Positions 62,515-64,000 of a DNA stretch of 64,000 nucleotides are shown piece after piece. The notes beneath the pieces were generated by a model. It saw only the letters and a program-made list of their open reading frames with translations, had not been told where the DNA came from and searched no databases. A program made the position numbers and the translations under genes. This DNA is from VBDM01 sp035499735 (lineage in GTDB: Bacteria; Pseudomonadota; Gammaproteobacteria; Burkholderiales; SG8-39). The first letter of the stretch is position 1; each line of letters begins with the position of its first letter. Location: assembly GCA_035499735.1 (NCBI GenBank), contig DATJYC010000082.1:1-64000 (forward strand). Direction: 5' to 3'.

Positions 62515-62711
62515 GAATGCACTACGACGAGAAGACCGACGCGCTGTACCTGCGCCTGGACGACTCCAGGATCATCGAGTCGGAAGAGGTGAGGCCGGGC
62601 ATCGTGCTGGACTTCAACGCCGAGAAGCAGGTCGTCGGGATCGATGTCCTCGATCTGAAGCGGCGCGTTCCCAAGGCCGACCTGAAGCAGCTCAAGTTCG
62701 AAGTCGCCTGA
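62511..62711 (+). CDS. DUF2283 protein, possible antitoxin partner
   Basis: This 66-residue protein starts at the overlapping ATG. It has the DUF2283 signature HYDEKTDALYLRLDDS followed by SEEVRPGIVLDFNAEKQVVG and IDVLDLKRRVP. Such proteins are typically co-encoded with DUF4258 proteins. No DNA-binding motif is visible, so if it is an antitoxin it probably acts by direct protein contact. It is followed by two strong inverted repeats before mnmC. Confidence 0.88.
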   Translation: MRMHYDEKTDALYLRLDDSRIIESEEVRPGIVLDFNAEKQVVGIDVLDLKRRVPKADLKQLKFEVA

Positions 62712-62715
62712 CCGC

Positions 62716-62756
62716 CGGGGCGCGCCGCTCGCGCGGCGTCAATATCGCGCCCCGGT
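62716..62756. repeat. Nested inverted repeat after the DUF2283 gene
   Basis: Outer arms CCGGGGCGCG (62716-62725) and CGCGCCCCGG (62747-62756) pair perfectly. Inside, CGCCGC (62724-62729) and GCGGCG (62734-62739) form an alternative hairpin. No T-run follows, so termination would have to be atypical; it may instead fold in the mRNA or serve as a protein-binding site. Confidence 0.6.
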
Positions 62757-62774
62757 TAATGCACTTTCGCGCAC

Positions 62775-62809
62775 GAACCTAAAATAGCGCCCGTCCTTGT
62801 TTTAGGTTC
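62775..62809. promoter_or_regulatory. Perfect 10-bp inverted repeat over the likely mnmC promoter
   Basis: GAACCTAAAA (62775-62784) and TTTTAGGTTC (62800-62809) are exact inverse complements, 15 bases apart. The left arm contains TAAAAT (62780-62785), a plausible -10 box, 38 bases before the mnmC GTG. It could be an operator or a leader hairpin. Confidence 0.55.
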
Positions 62810-62823
62810 GCTCCAGCCCAAAA

Positions 62824-64000
62824 GTGGCTCCGCTCCTCACCGCCCGCCTCGCGTTCGACCCGGGCGGCATCCCGTACTCCGAGACCTACGGCGACGTCTA
62901 CCACTCCTCGGGCGGCGGCCCTGAGCAGGCGCGCCACGTGTTCCTCGCGGGGAACGGCCTGCCGGAGCGCTGGCGCGGCAGGAACGGCTTCACGGTCGTC
63001 GAGACGGGATTCGGCCTCGGCCACAACTTCCTCGCCACCTGCGCCGCGCTCCTCGAGGACGCGCTCGCGCCGCGCCTGCACTACGTCTCGGTCGAGAAGC
63101 ACCCGTTCGAAAAGCGCGACCTCGCCACCGCCCTCGCGCGCTATCCGGACCTGCCGCTCGCAAGCGACCTCCTCGCGCGCTGGCCGCTGCCGCTCCCGGG
63201 CTTCCACCGCCTGCACCTCGCGCGCGGCCGCGTCACGCTCACGCTCCTCTTCGGCGACGCGCAAGACCTGCTCCCGCAGCTCGAGGCGAGCGCCGACGGC
63301 TTCTACCTCGACGGCTTCTCACCCGACAAGAACCCGGAGATGTGGTCCCCCGCGATCGCAAAGGAGCTCGCCCGCCTCGCCGCGCCCGGCGCGACGCTCG
63401 CCACCTGGACGGTCGCTGGCGCGGTGCGCGCGGCGCTAGGCGAAGCCGGCTTCGCCGTCGCGAAGCGACCGGGCTTCGGCCCAAAGCGCGAGATGCTCGC
63501 CGGGACGTTCCAGGGGCCGCCGAAGGCGGCCGCCGCGCCGCGCGAACGACACGCGGCCGTCGTCGGCGCCGGGATCGCGGGTACGAGCTGCGCCGAGCGG
63601 CTCGCCGCGCGCGGCTGGGAGGTCACGCTGATCGAGCGCCGCAGCGCGCCCGCGCAGGAGGCCTCGGGCAACCCGGTGGGCTTGCTTAGGCCTCCGCTGC
63701 ATCTCGAGGACACGGCGCTCGCCCGCCTCTCCCGCGCGGCGCTCGGCTACGCGTTCCGCCATTTCGCGGGCCTCGAGGGCGAAGCCCGCGCCCTGCCGTG
63801 GAAGGAAAGCGGCGTCCTGCGCCTCGCGCGCGACAAAAGACAAATGGAGCGCTTCGAGCAGGCCGCGGCCGCGTTCCCGGCGGAATTCGCGCGCTGCGTG
63901 GACGCCGCCGAAGCCGCGCGCATCGCCGGCCGCGCCGTGCGCGGTCCGGGCGTGTGGCTCGCGTCCTCGGGCTGGGTGTCGCCGCCCGAGCTGTGCGCGG
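62824..64000 (+). CDS. mnmC: MnmC, bifunctional tRNA (mnm5s2U34) methyltransferase / FAD-dependent cmnm5s2U oxidoreductase (3' end outside window)
   Basis: The frame runs from a GTG at 62824 through the right edge, 392 residues visible. The N-terminal methyltransferase (MnmC2) has ARHVFLAGNGLPERWRGR, the SAM loop VVETGFGLGHNFLATCAA, and FYLDGFSPDKNPEMWSP with the DxFSPxxNPxMW signature. After about residue 240 the FAD-binding MnmC1 begins with AAVVGAGIAGTSCAERLAAR, then ASGNPVGLLRPPLH. The enzyme completes the two last steps of mnm5s2U34 synthesis on tRNAs for Lys, Glu and Gln. The start is inferred; an upstream inverted repeat covers the likely promoter. Confidence 0.95.
   Translation, partial: MAPLLTARLAFDPGGIPYSETYGDVYHSSGGGPEQARHVFLAGNGLPERWRGRNGFTVVETGFGLGHNFLATCAALLEDALAPRLHYVSVEKHPFEKRDLATALARYPDLPLASDLLARWPLPLPGFHRLHLARGRVTLTLLFGDAQDLLPQLEASADGFYLDGFSPDKNPEMWSPAIAKELARLAAPGATLATWTVAGAVRAALGEAGFAVAKRPGFGPKREMLAGTFQGPPKAAAAPRERHAAVVGAGIAGTSCAERLAARGWEVTLIERRSAPAQEASGNPVGLLRPPLHLEDTALARLSRAALGYAFRHFAGLEGEARALPWKESGVLRLARDKRQMERFEQAAAAFPAEFARCVDAAEAARIAGRAVRGPGVWLASSGWVSPPELCA

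Overview
The window is GC-rich (roughly two-thirds G+C), densely coded DNA with no rRNA, tRNA, CRISPR array, insertion sequence or phage gene that I could see. The gene content points to a betaproteobacterium of Burkholderiales type. There are seven Bug/TctC-family solute receptors without any TctA/TctB permease, ABC-F proteins resembling YheS and EttA, MnmC, a PilH-like response regulator, and many small catabolic cassettes (short-chain dehydrogenases, cupins, amidohydrolases, flavin monooxygenases). The genus is an inference from gene families, not from a marker gene.

Layout. 1-9.9 kb: end of a methyltransferase, a membrane-anchored beta-propeller gene followed by a frameshifted copy of its own C-terminal part, two tandem Bug receptors, an outer-membrane protein, a PilH-like regulator, a complete TRAP transporter (DctP-DctQ-DctM) and an Omp85-type barrel. 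9.9-18.9 kb: a reverse-strand SDR / pyrone-dicarboxylate-hydrolase-like / Bug operon, a thioesterase-cupin pair, a large unknown membrane protein, a CadC-like regulator with TPRs divergent from a cupin, and a GST. 18.9-28.3 kb: ABC-F yheS, arfB, DoxX, a hemerythrin preceded by a perfect FNR/ANR box, two MFS transporters, a GST, a Bug receptor and an ArnT-like glycosyltransferase. 28.4-47.9 kb: catabolic cassettes, namely FAH plus a resorcylate-decarboxylase-like amidohydrolase; a reverse operon with three kinds of binding protein and a luciferase-like monooxygenase; a Tat-exported amidohydrolase; a salicylate/3-hydroxybenzoate-type hydroxylase; a TauD-like dioxygenase; two more Bug receptors; a CPA1 antiporter; an SDR with an orphan molybdenum-hydroxylase large subunit; and a small monooxygenase-fold protein with a histone-H1-like tail. 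47.9-55 kb: a MetE-like protein, then a reverse-strand signalling operon (histidine kinase, CheY-like regulator, receiver-GGDEF-EAL protein, polysaccharide flippase). 55-64 kb: an NMT1-like protein, ettA, a mutM homologue, an ECF sigma factor, a YiiX-like hydrolase, a flavin reductase, two lipoproteins, a DUF4258/DUF2283 pair and the first part of mnmC.

The most unusual items are these. (1) The histidine kinase whose amino terminus is a transposase-OrfA-type helix-turn-helix ahead of PAS-GAF-PAS-HisKA-HATPase, heading the c-di-GMP/flippase operon, whose last gene appears to use a non-canonical AUC start. (2) The perfect FNR-type operator in front of the hemerythrin gene. (3) A repeated arrangement in which divergent genes carry a TANNNT -10-like hexamer only 5-12 nt before both start codons, with no Shine-Dalgarno sequence, suggesting leaderless or near-leaderless mRNAs. 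(4) The decayed tandem copy of the beta-propeller gene's C-terminal domain. (5) The DUF4258/DUF2283 toxin-antitoxin-like pair. All functional statements are family-level predictions from sequence reading; no database search was run.
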